The position numbers were made by a program, and so were the translations under genes. 64,000 nt of DNA from CAZTQN01 sp964615765 (lineage in GTDB: Bacteria; Planctomycetota; Phycisphaerae; Phycisphaerales; UBA1924), in the NCBI GenBank assembly GCA_964615765.1, contig CAZTQN010000020.1:1-64000 (forward strand), read 5' to 3'. Below are positions 17,581 to 24,898 of this stretch, one piece after another. Numbering within the stretch: position 1 is the first letter of the stretch; the number at the start of each line of letters is the position of its first letter. Below the pieces are notes generated by a model. That model was not told the DNA's origin, searched no databases, and worked only from the letters and a program-made list of their open reading frames with translations.

Positions 17581-18734
17581 CGTGCGGCCTCTTTCGCCGG
17601 GACCGAACGCGACGAGGACGTGATCGCCGCGTCGAGAATCTCCGCGACGATGACGTTGTATTCCAGGCTCGAGAGCGGATCGACCGGGCATTGCCCGCGG
17701 ACGACCTCACGCAGGTACGTCCATTCATCGCGCAGGTGCGCGGGTCGCTCCGCGGGCTTGACGTCCTTCGGCGCGGCGTTCTCATCGCGGACCTGCAGGG
17801 CGTCCCACTTGCCCGCGTGGATGGAGCCGCGCTCGGTGTGCAGGTCCATCTCCTTGTTGTCGTGCGTCCACGCCCACGAGGCCTGGATGACCGCCGTGGC
17901 GTTCGAGTAGGTCAGCACGATCGTCGCGTCGTCGTCGACGTTCGGATAGACGGCGGGCTTGAGGGTCGTGCGGCTGGCGGTGATGGCCGTCGGGCGCTGC
18001 CCGCCCATGAACCACGTCGACAGCACGGCGCCGTAGCACCCGAAGTCGACGATCGCGCCGCCGCCGTTGGCGACCGGATCGGTGAGCCAGGACAGGAACT
18101 CGGGCGTGCAGCCGATTTCTTTCGGGCCTTTGTGGCCGTGCCGGAAGATCATGCGGCGGACGGGGGCCCGCTCGCCGGAGTCCACCAGGCGCTTGGCTTC
18201 GCGGATCGAGGCGTACCAACTGGTTTCAAAGTTCGTAAGGATGAGCACGCCGTGCTGCGCGGCGAGCTCCTGCATCCGGCGCGCGTCCGACGCGGAGAAC
18301 GTCAGCGGCTTCTCGACCAGAAGGTGCACGCCGCGCGGAGCGCAGGCCTCGACCGCGGCGAGATGGTCGCGCACAGTGCCCATGACGCTCACGGCCTCCG
18401 GCTTCGATGCGTCGAGCATCGACTCGAGCGACTCGTGATACAGCGACGCGTCGAGCTTGTACTTGCTCGCCAAGCGGTCGAACAAGGCCCGGTTGGGCTC
18501 GACAATCCCAACGATGCGCAGGTCGCTGCGCTGCGTGGATTGCCACAGCAGCCCTTCGACATGCCCGTGCACGAGCCCGATGATCCCGATCTGGAGCGGG
18601 CCGGTGCGGGTGGAGAGTTTCGCCGGGCTTGGCGACGCGGGGGCCGCCTTCGCCGCGGCGTCATCGGCGCGAGCGAGCGACGCACCACAGATCCAAAGAG
18701 CCAGCACGACGAGCATGAGAATGGCACGGTTCAT
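17577..18734 (-). CDS. Secreted Gfo/Idh/MocA-family oxidoreductase
   Basis: This 385-residue NAD(P)-dependent oxidoreductase of the glucose-fructose oxidoreductase family has an N-terminal Sec-type signal peptide (AILMLVVLALWICGASLARA), so it probably acts outside the cytoplasm. The Rossmann fold begins LQIGIIGLVHGHVEG. The conserved EKP motif is at LLVEKPLTFS, and the GGGAIVDFGCYG segment matches the family's substrate-domain motif. Signal peptides are common in planctomycete members that process sugars. It is the third gene of the 20132-16090 operon and overlaps the ATPase gene by four bases. Confidence 0.85.
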   Translation of the reverse strand: MNRAILMLVVLALWICGASLARADDAAAKAAPASPSPAKLSTRTGPLQIGIIGLVHGHVEGLLWQSTQRSDLRIVGIVEPNRALFDRLASKYKLDASLYHESLESMLDASKPEAVSVMGTVRDHLAAVEACAPRGVHLLVEKPLTFSASDARRMQELAAQHGVLILTNFETSWYASIREAKRLVDSGERAPVRRMIFRHGHKGPKEIGCTPEFLSWLTDPVANGGGAIVDFGCYGAVLSTWFMGGQRPTAITASRTTLKPAVYPNVDDDATIVLTYSNATAVIQASWAWTHDNKEMDLHTERGSIHAGKWDALQVRDENAAPKDVKPAERPAHLRDEWTYLREVVRGQCPVDPLSSLEYNVIVAEILDAAITSSSRSVPAKEAAR

Positions 18735-18783
18735 CGCCGAGGCTAGCCGCCTTCCTGCTCCGCCCGCTCCACGGGACGCGCCA

Positions 18784-19584
18784 TCATCGCGGCGTTTGCG
18801 GGTCGGCTTGCTTGGTGCGCAGAAGCTTGAACCGGTACATGACGGCGTCCGCGTCGGTCTTCGCATCGCGCCCGCCGTTGGTGCGAGACCACGCGCTCCA
18901 CGACTGCGCGGCCGGGTCTGTCGCCAGTTCGTAAGCCTCCGCCGCATGAATGGGCGGCCAGAAGCCGTCGTCGCGCCCGCGGATCTTGAGATTGACGCAC
19001 AGCGCTCCCTTGCTGGTGAACAGCGCGACGCTGGCGGGCAGGATCCACTGGCCGTCCTCCTGACGGAACGCGGCGCGATCCAAGGTGCCGTACTCGGAGC
19101 CGGTCGATCGACGCCCTTGCACAGCGACCAGTTGCAGTCGCAGCTCCTCATCCGTCCACAGGCGCGGATCCGACGCGTTGTCGCCGGTTCCTGCGGCGTC
19201 GGCGACCTGCTTCGGCAGACGTACTTCCCACGCGACGACCACGCCGCGTCCGCCGAGGTCCGGGGTCAGATCCGCTTGAAAGAAGGAGATGACCAGCGCC
19301 AGCAGCAGCGCGCCCACCACCGCGCCCACGCCGACGCCAACCTGAGATGTCCACGCACTGACTTTCGGCCCGAGATACGCATGTCCGACACGGGCCGCGA
19401 CCATCGCGATCACCAGGCCCGCGACCGCACCGGCCAGCGCCAGAAACACCACGAAGTAGCCCGATTTGCCCTCGAAGCTCGAGACGCGAAACCACCGCAC
19501 CCATAGGAGCGCCAGCGAGAACATCCCCGCGCCGCCCACGACGGCGCCCGCGACGCCTGTGCCGATCGTCGCTCCCCAACTCAT
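18784..19584 (-). CDS. Hypothetical membrane protein
   Basis: This is a 266-residue protein with three hydrophobic segments in its first 105 residues (VVGGAGMFSLALLW, VVFLALAGAVAGLVIAMVAA, VGAVVGALLLALVISFF). A soluble C-terminal domain follows, containing PRLWTDEELRLQLVAVQG and DDGFWPPIHAAEAYELA. No family is recognised. The ATG overlaps the stop of the preceding gene (ATGA) and the oxidoreductase gene follows after 49 bases, so it belongs to the same operon. Confidence 0.7.
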   Translation of the reverse strand: MSWGATIGTGVAGAVVGGAGMFSLALLWVRWFRVSSFEGKSGYFVVFLALAGAVAGLVIAMVAARVGHAYLGPKVSAWTSQVGVGVGAVVGALLLALVISFFQADLTPDLGGRGVVVAWEVRLPKQVADAAGTGDNASDPRLWTDEELRLQLVAVQGRRSTGSEYGTLDRAAFRQEDGQWILPASVALFTSKGALCVNLKIRGRDDGFWPPIHAAEAYELATDPAAQSWSAWSRTNGGRDAKTDADAVMYRFKLLRTKQADPQTPR

Positions 19585-20132
19585 CGGTAGTCGTCCTCCG
19601 CGTTGCGTCTTGGTTCACCGAGCGTCAGCGCGTGGCACGGCGCCAGCCGCGAGAACACGCCCGCACCTAAACCGTCATACGTGCGCACGCCGGCCTCCTT
19701 GCACGCGAACGCGACGCAGTCGATGTCGCTGGCGAGCAGGATCGCCACCTGCAGCGCTCCAACGCGCGGATCGTCGGTGATCGCGTCGATGCACCGCCGC
19801 GCCGACGCGGTGACGGTCCCATCAACGGGAAAGTCGTTTGCGCCCTCAGCCGCGCCGGCGGAGTCGAGCGCCCAGCGGATGGCCTCGAGGGCCGCCCGCG
19901 TCGGCCCGGTGCGATCCAACGCTTGGAACGCGTCGATCGCAGGGTGCGAGCGGCGCCACCCGCCGCCGGTGCGGATGATGTCCTCGATCCGATCGCACGC
20001 GGCGAGTGCGGTGTCCAGGGTGTCGCCCGCCAACATCGCCATCGCGGCACGCCGCGCGAGTCTGCACGCCACCAGCGCCTGCCCAAAGAGCGGGAGCGCG
20101 ACGAGTTCCGAGTTGGGCCCCGGCTGTGTCAT
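19581..20132 (-). CDS. Hypothetical protein, operon leader
   Basis: This 183-residue, mostly helical protein has no signal peptide or membrane segment. Recognisable stretches are LPLFGQALVACRLARRAAMAM and VGALQVAILLASDIDCVAFA. The open frame extends eight codons upstream, but ATG 20132 (MTQPGPNSE) gives the cleaner start. It is the first gene of a four-gene minus-strand operon ending in the Ycf46-like ATPase. I do not recognise a family. Confidence 0.65.
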   Translation of the reverse strand: MTQPGPNSELVALPLFGQALVACRLARRAAMAMLAGDTLDTALAACDRIEDIIRTGGGWRRSHPAIDAFQALDRTGPTRAALEAIRWALDSAGAAEGANDFPVDGTVTASARRCIDAITDDPRVGALQVAILLASDIDCVAFACKEAGVRTYDGLGAGVFSRLAPCHALTLGEPRRNAEDDYR

Positions 20133-20221
20133 TCGTGTCCAACAAAGAAGGCCCACGAAAAGTCCCGGTGAAGCGGGGCTTTACGCGAGCCTGTGCGACG
20201 CGATGCGTCAGATTTCCGGAA

Positions 20222-20296
20222 TGCCGAGGGGCGGACTCGAACCGCCGACCTCCGGGTTATGAATCCAGCGCTCTAAACCAGCTGAGCTACCTCGGC
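20222..20296 (-). tRNA. tRNA-Met (anticodon CAT)
   Basis: The reverse complement folds as a cloverleaf. The acceptor stem is GCCGAGG/CCTCGGC, the D arm contains GCTCAGCTGGTTTAGAGC, and the T arm is GGCGG-TTCGAGT-CCGCC. The loop TTCATAA places CAT at 20259-20261. The anticodon stem CTGGA/CCCGG is imperfect: the pair closing the loop is A-C and one pair is T-G. The lack of three G-C pairs flanking the loop argues against initiator tRNA. A lysidine-modified tRNA-Ile(CAT) cannot be excluded by eye. Confidence 0.88.
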
Positions 20297-20441
20297 GTGA
20301 ACAGCGCCGGTGTCCCGACGCTTCGCGTGATTGTACCGATGCTCCCCCGCTTCGCCAAGCGCCCCGTGCGGCGTCGATTCACAAGCTCGCCGGGTCAGGC
20401 CCGGCGGAGGAACGCGGCGAATGAAGCGAGAAGAAAAACGC

Positions 20442-20789
20442 TCAGTCGACCAAGTCGGCCTTGCTGGTGCGGGCCGCGGTCTGGGCCATGGGCTGCTGCG
20501 GGGGCAGGCGAGGGGCCGGCTGCTGCGCCGGCGGGGGGACGTACGCCCGCGTCGAGGGCTGGCCGGGGGCGGCGCCCTGCTGATAGCCGGGCTGGTTCTG
20601 CCCCGACTGGTTCTGCGGGTCGTCCAGCGACTCCGCCGTGACGTCGCGCATGCCCTTCTTGAACTCCGTGATCCCGCGACCGAGGTTCCGCCCGACTTCC
20701 GGCAGGCGGCGGCCGAAGATCAGCAGCAGCACGATCCCGAGGATGATCAGGTGCGGGAGGCTGGGCTCAAGAAACGCCAGGCTGCTCAT
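20442..20789 (-). CDS. tatA: Sec-independent translocase subunit TatA/E
   Basis: This 115-residue protein has the TatA layout. A short N-terminal transmembrane helix (LPHLIILGIVLLLIFG) is followed by the hinge and amphipathic helix FGRRLPEVGRNLGRGITEFKKG, which carries the conserved FG and K/R residues. A Gln/Pro-rich cytoplasmic tail comes next. TatA oligomers form the pore that exports folded twin-arginine substrates. ATG 20789 is chosen because the family starts within about ten residues of the helix. No tatB or tatC is adjacent. Confidence 0.92.
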   Translation of the reverse strand: MSSLAFLEPSLPHLIILGIVLLLIFGRRLPEVGRNLGRGITEFKKGMRDVTAESLDDPQNQSGQNQPGYQQGAAPGQPSTRAYVPPPAQQPAPRLPPQQPMAQTAARTSKADLVD

Positions 20790-21038
20790 GATGGGGCCTT
20801 TATCGGCTCGCGCCGGTGCCGACTCCCTCGGCATCCCCGAACGCCCGCCACAAGGATTCAAGCCCCCCCGCCCGCCCGTGTCAAACAGGCCCGGCGGAAC
20901 CCCCCCACCCCGCGTCGCGGCGCCTATGCCCGCCGACCCACGCCCACGGGGGAACGCCGCAGACACCCCAACCTTGCCGGTTGTGACGAAGATGCGGGGT
21001 GTACCGCGATCGCAGCCCGACCAGGTCCCGCACGAGCG

Positions 21039-21917
21039 TTACCGGCGCCCCATCGCCCCCTCGGCGGCTTCGACGACGTTCAGCAGCAGCATCGCGACCG
21101 TCATCGGCCCCACGCCGCCGGGCACGGGGGAGATCCACCCGGCCCCGCCGGTGGCGCTGACGCCGGCGAAGTCGACATCGCCGACGGTGCGCGTGGTGCC
21201 GTCGACGGCCTTGACGCGGTTGACGCCGACGTCGATCACGACGGCGCCGGGCTTGACCATCTCGCGCGTGATGAGCCCGGGCACGCCCGCCGCGGCGACC
21301 AGCACGTCGGCCCGCGCCGCCAGGTCCGGCAGGTTGGGCGTCCACTTGTTGCACGAGGCGATGGTCGCGTCCTGGCGCATCAGCAGCACGGCGATCGGCT
21401 TGCCGACGATGTTGCTGGCCCCGACGATGACGGCGAGCCGCCCGCGCAGCTCGACGCTGGTGTGCTCGATCATCTTCAGCACCGCCAGCGCCGTGCACGG
21501 CACCAGGCTCGAACGCCCGTACACCACGTTGCCGATGTTCGCCGGGTTGACGCCTTCGACGTCCTTCTCCGGTGTGATCAGGCGCTGGATGCGGTACGCC
21601 TCGACGCCCGCGGGCAGGGGCAGGTGGACCATCACCGCGGAGACTTCGTCCTTGGTGTTCAGCAGGAGCACGCGCCCGGCGATGTCGTCCTCGCTCGCCG
21701 TGCCGGGCAGTTCGTGCAGGACATAGTCGATCCCGAGCTCGGCGCAGGTCTTGCCCTGGCTCTCGGCGTACTGCCGGGCGGCGGTGTCGCCGCTCCCGCA
21801 GAGCAGGGCGTCGAGTCGGACGGTGCCGCCCAGCTCGCGTACGCGGCGGACGCGCGCGGCGATCTCCTGCCGGTACGTCTGCGCGAGCGCCTTGCCGTCG
21901 ATGATCTTGGCGGACAT
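21039..21917 (-). CDS. folD: Methylenetetrahydrofolate dehydrogenase FolD with altered cyclohydrolase residues
   Basis: FolD normally interconverts methylene-, methenyl- and 10-formyl-tetrahydrofolate, feeding Fmt and purine synthesis. The 292-residue protein has the NADP-binding signature VIVGASNIVGKP and the folate-site motif SPVPGGVGPMTVAML. The three residues tied to cyclohydrolase chemistry differ from the E. coli enzyme. Tyr50 is kept, but position 54 is Gln instead of Lys (YAESQGK), position 98 is His instead of Gln (VMVHLPLPAG), and position 121 is Glu instead of Asp (KDVEG). The dehydrogenase half looks intact. It may therefore be mainly a dehydrogenase. It is divergent from ligA. 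Confidence 0.92.
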   Translation of the reverse strand: MSAKIIDGKALAQTYRQEIAARVRRVRELGGTVRLDALLCGSGDTAARQYAESQGKTCAELGIDYVLHELPGTASEDDIAGRVLLLNTKDEVSAVMVHLPLPAGVEAYRIQRLITPEKDVEGVNPANIGNVVYGRSSLVPCTALAVLKMIEHTSVELRGRLAVIVGASNIVGKPIAVLLMRQDATIASCNKWTPNLPDLAARADVLVAAAGVPGLITREMVKPGAVVIDVGVNRVKAVDGTTRTVGDVDFAGVSATGGAGWISPVPGGVGPMTVAMLLLNVVEAAEGAMGRR

Positions 21918-21990
21918 GACCCGCGAGTGTACCGAGCCCGGGGGCCCGCGACGCACACGCGCCACGCCGTCACATCCGATAGCATCGCCC

Positions 21991-24315
21991 GTGCCCCGCT
22001 CCGCCGCCGCCAAGCGTGTCCACGACCTCCGCGAGCTGCTCGACCGCGCCAGCCGGGCGTACTACGTCGACGCCGCGCCGATCATGTCCGACGTCGAGTT
22101 TGACCGGCTGCTGAGCGAACTCGAAACCCTCGAACGCGAACACCCCGAACTGGACGACCCGAACAGCCCGACGCGCCGCGTGGGCGGCGAGGTCGTCGGC
22201 GGGTTCACCGCGGCCAAGCACGCCGTCCCGATGCTCAGCATCGACAACACCTACGACCTGGCCCGCAAGGACAACCGCGGCCTGCTCGACTGGCACGACC
22301 GCATCATGCGCGACCTCGGCGGGCCGACGTCCGGCGCCGCGGGCGGGCTCTTCGCAGACGCCGCCAAGCCCGCCGCGCCGATGCTCGTCGCCGACGCCAA
22401 GATCGACGGGCTGGCGATGAGCATCCGCTATGAGAAGGGCGTGCTGGTGCGGGCGCTCACACGCGGCGACGGCGTGACCGGCGACGACGTCACGCCCAAC
22501 GTCCGTGCCATTCGGGCTGTGCCGCTGCGCCTCGCCGACAATGGCGTTCGGCCTCCGGACGTGCTCGAGGTGCGCGGCGAGGTCTTCTTCCCGCTCAAGG
22601 AGTTCCAGCGCGTCAACCGCGAGCGCGAGGCCGACGGCGACGAGCCGTTCCTGAACCCGCGGAACGCCGCGGCGGGCACGCTCAAACAGCTCGACCCCCG
22701 CATCACCGCGTCGCGCCGGCTGGGCTTCGTCGCGCACGGGCGGGGCGAGATCTCGGACCGCGCCTTCGCCCGCTCGCACACCGAGTTTCTCGCGCACCTC
22801 CGCGCCATGGGCATGCCCGTGAACGCGCCGCTCGCCCACTCCGCGGCGATCGACGACATCATCGCGGCGATCCGCGCGTTCGACACGCAACGCCACGAGC
22901 AGCCGTACGCGATCGACGGCGTGGTCGTGCGCGTGGATTCGTTCGATCAGCAAGCCGCGCTGGGCACGACCTCGAAGAGCCCGCGCGCGTTCGTCGCGTA
23001 CAAGTACCCGGCGGAGCGGAAGACGACGCGCCTCCTGCGTGTCGACGCGCAGGTCGGCAAGACCGGCAAGATCACGCCGCGGGCCGTGATGGAACCGGTC
23101 CTGCTCGCGGGCACGGTCGTGAAGCACGCGACGCTGCACAACTACGGGCGGACGCGCGACGCGTCGACCGATCCGGACGACGTCTCCGCCCCGCGCACCG
23201 ACATCCGCCTGGGCGACACGGTCTATATCGAGAAAGCCGGCGAGATCATCCCGTACATTGCGGGCGTTGTGCTCGCGGAGCGCCCGAAGAACGCCGCGCC
23301 GATCGAGCCGCCGGAGCGCTGCCCAGAATGCGACGGTCCGGTTGAGATCGGCCCGCCGGAAGCCGCGCAGTCACCGGCGCTCGAGACCGAGCGGCGCTGC
23401 GTCAACCCCGAGTGCCCGGCCCAGATCTTCGAGCGCCTCGTCTGGTTCGCCGGGCGCAAGCAGATGGATATCGATGGCCTGGGCGAGAAGACCGTGGAGC
23501 AGATCCGCGCGACGCACCTGCCCGCCGCCGACCCACGCCGCGCCGAACTCGGCGTGCCGCCCGAGTGCCCGGCGATCCCGCTCGCGTCGTTCGCCGACAT
23601 CTACCGCCTGCACGAGCACGCCCCGGCCCTGCTCACGCTGCAGCGCATGGGCGAGAAGAAGGTCGAGAATCTGCTGGCAGGGATCGAGACCTCCAAGTCC
23701 CGCGGCCTAGGCAAAGTCCTCGCGGGCATGGGCATCCGGCACGTCGGCGACACCACCGCCAAACTGCTCGCCAAGCGCTTCGGGTCGATCGACGCGCTGC
23801 TCGCCGCCACCGTGCGCGAGCTGATGCCCAACGCCAAACTGTCGCGCGAGCGGGCGAAAGAGCTCGGCATCGACCCCGAGCCGCCGGGCGGTCCGGAGAC
23901 CGGCTTGGGCGCCGACACCGCGCCCGTCGTGCACGCGTATCTGCACAGCGCCGTCGCTCGCAAGACGTTCGACGAACTGCGCCGCGTCGGGGTTGATCTG
24001 ACGTCCGGCGCTCCGCCGGCGCCGCTGGCGTCCTCGAACGGCGCGCCGTCGCCGTTCGATCGCAAGACCATCGTCATCACCGGCTCGCTCGCCGCGTTCG
24101 AGCGCGAAGCGCTCAAGGACGTGCTCGAGAATCTCGGCGCGAAAGTCTCCGGCAGCGTCAGCAGCAAGACCGACCTGCTGATCGTGGGCGAGAACGCCGG
24201 GTCCAAACTCGACAAGGCCCAGGAACTCGGCGTGCGCGTCATGGACGAGCCCACGCTGCTGCGCACCCTCGCCGAACTCGGCATCCGCCCGACCGAACTT
24301 CACCCGCCCCGCTAA
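21991..24315 (+). CDS. ligA: NAD-dependent DNA ligase LigA
   Basis: LigA seals nicks in replication and repair using NAD. The 774-residue protein has the Ia domain tyrosines (ASRAYYVDAAPIMSD), the adenylation lysine in ADAKIDGLA, and the nucleotide motifs EVRGEVFFP and AVGKTG-like VDAQVGKTGKITPRA. A four-Cys zinc finger is split between RCPECDGP and RCVNPECPAQ. Helix-hairpin-helix repeats follow (GKVLAGMGIRHVGDTTAK). A BRCT domain forms the end (FDRKTIVITGSLAAFEREAL). It is about 100 residues longer than usual through several short insertions. The GTG at 21991 is the only start near the conserved N-terminus. Confidence 0.96.
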   Translation: MPRSAAAKRVHDLRELLDRASRAYYVDAAPIMSDVEFDRLLSELETLEREHPELDDPNSPTRRVGGEVVGGFTAAKHAVPMLSIDNTYDLARKDNRGLLDWHDRIMRDLGGPTSGAAGGLFADAAKPAAPMLVADAKIDGLAMSIRYEKGVLVRALTRGDGVTGDDVTPNVRAIRAVPLRLADNGVRPPDVLEVRGEVFFPLKEFQRVNREREADGDEPFLNPRNAAAGTLKQLDPRITASRRLGFVAHGRGEISDRAFARSHTEFLAHLRAMGMPVNAPLAHSAAIDDIIAAIRAFDTQRHEQPYAIDGVVVRVDSFDQQAALGTTSKSPRAFVAYKYPAERKTTRLLRVDAQVGKTGKITPRAVMEPVLLAGTVVKHATLHNYGRTRDASTDPDDVSAPRTDIRLGDTVYIEKAGEIIPYIAGVVLAERPKNAAPIEPPERCPECDGPVEIGPPEAAQSPALETERRCVNPECPAQIFERLVWFAGRKQMDIDGLGEKTVEQIRATHLPAADPRRAELGVPPECPAIPLASFADIYRLHEHAPALLTLQRMGEKKVENLLAGIETSKSRGLGKVLAGMGIRHVGDTTAKLLAKRFGSIDALLAATVRELMPNAKLSRERAKELGIDPEPPGGPETGLGADTAPVVHAYLHSAVARKTFDELRRVGVDLTSGAPPAPLASSNGAPSPFDRKTIVITGSLAAFEREALKDVLENLGAKVSGSVSSKTDLLIVGENAGSKLDKAQELGVRVMDEPTLLRTLAELGIRPTELHPPR

Positions 24316-24347
24316 AGCTTCGCCGCCCTCTTACCCCGACCAACACC

Positions 24348-24878
24348 ATGCAAAACGTCGAGTACAAGGCCGAACTGCGGGACATCGCGCTGGCCCGAAC
24401 CATCTGCGCGTCGATCGGCGCGCTGTTCGCGGACACGCTGGAGCAGACCGACACCTACTACCGCGTGCCGGACGCGAAGCTGAAGAAGCGGGAAACGCGC
24501 GGGCGCGACCCGGAGTACGTCTTTTACAGCCGCCCGGCCCGCACGCGGCCAAAGCTCAGCCAGTTCACGCTGTACACGCAGGCCCAAGCCGCCGAACGCT
24601 TCGGTTCCTCGCCGCTGCCCGTGTGGGTGACGGTGAAGAAGTCGCGCGACCTGTGGATCTACCACGGCGTGCGCATCCACCTCGACACCGTCGACACCCT
24701 CGGCTCGTTCATCGAGTTCGAAGCCCTCGTCACGCCCGACCGCAACCTCGCCCGCTGCCACGAACTCATCGACAACCTGCGTGCATCGTTCTCCCCCGCG
24801 ATGGGCGAGGCGATCGCGTGCGGCTACGCGGAACTCATCGCGGGCGACGCCGAATCCCCCACGCCGCCGGAGGCGTGA
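24348..24878 (+). CDS. CYTH-domain protein
   Basis: This 176-residue protein has the CYTH (CyaB/thiamine triphosphatase) barrel. Such enzymes hydrolyse or cyclise triphosphates with a metal. The N-terminal motif is a variant of ExExK (NVEYKAEL), with only Glu-x-Lys retained. The family's internal strands are visible: QTDTYYRV, KLKKRETR, RIHLDTVDTLGSFIEFE. The last one carries the Leu-Asp and Gly...Glu-x-Glu pattern typical of class IV cyclase-like members. It follows ligA by 32 bases and may be co-transcribed. The substrate is unknown. Confidence 0.85.
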   Translation: MQNVEYKAELRDIALARTICASIGALFADTLEQTDTYYRVPDAKLKKRETRGRDPEYVFYSRPARTRPKLSQFTLYTQAQAAERFGSSPLPVWVTVKKSRDLWIYHGVRIHLDTVDTLGSFIEFEALVTPDRNLARCHELIDNLRASFSPAMGEAIACGYAELIAGDAESPTPPEA

Positions 24879-24898
24879 GTCGCGTCAGTACGCGCCGA

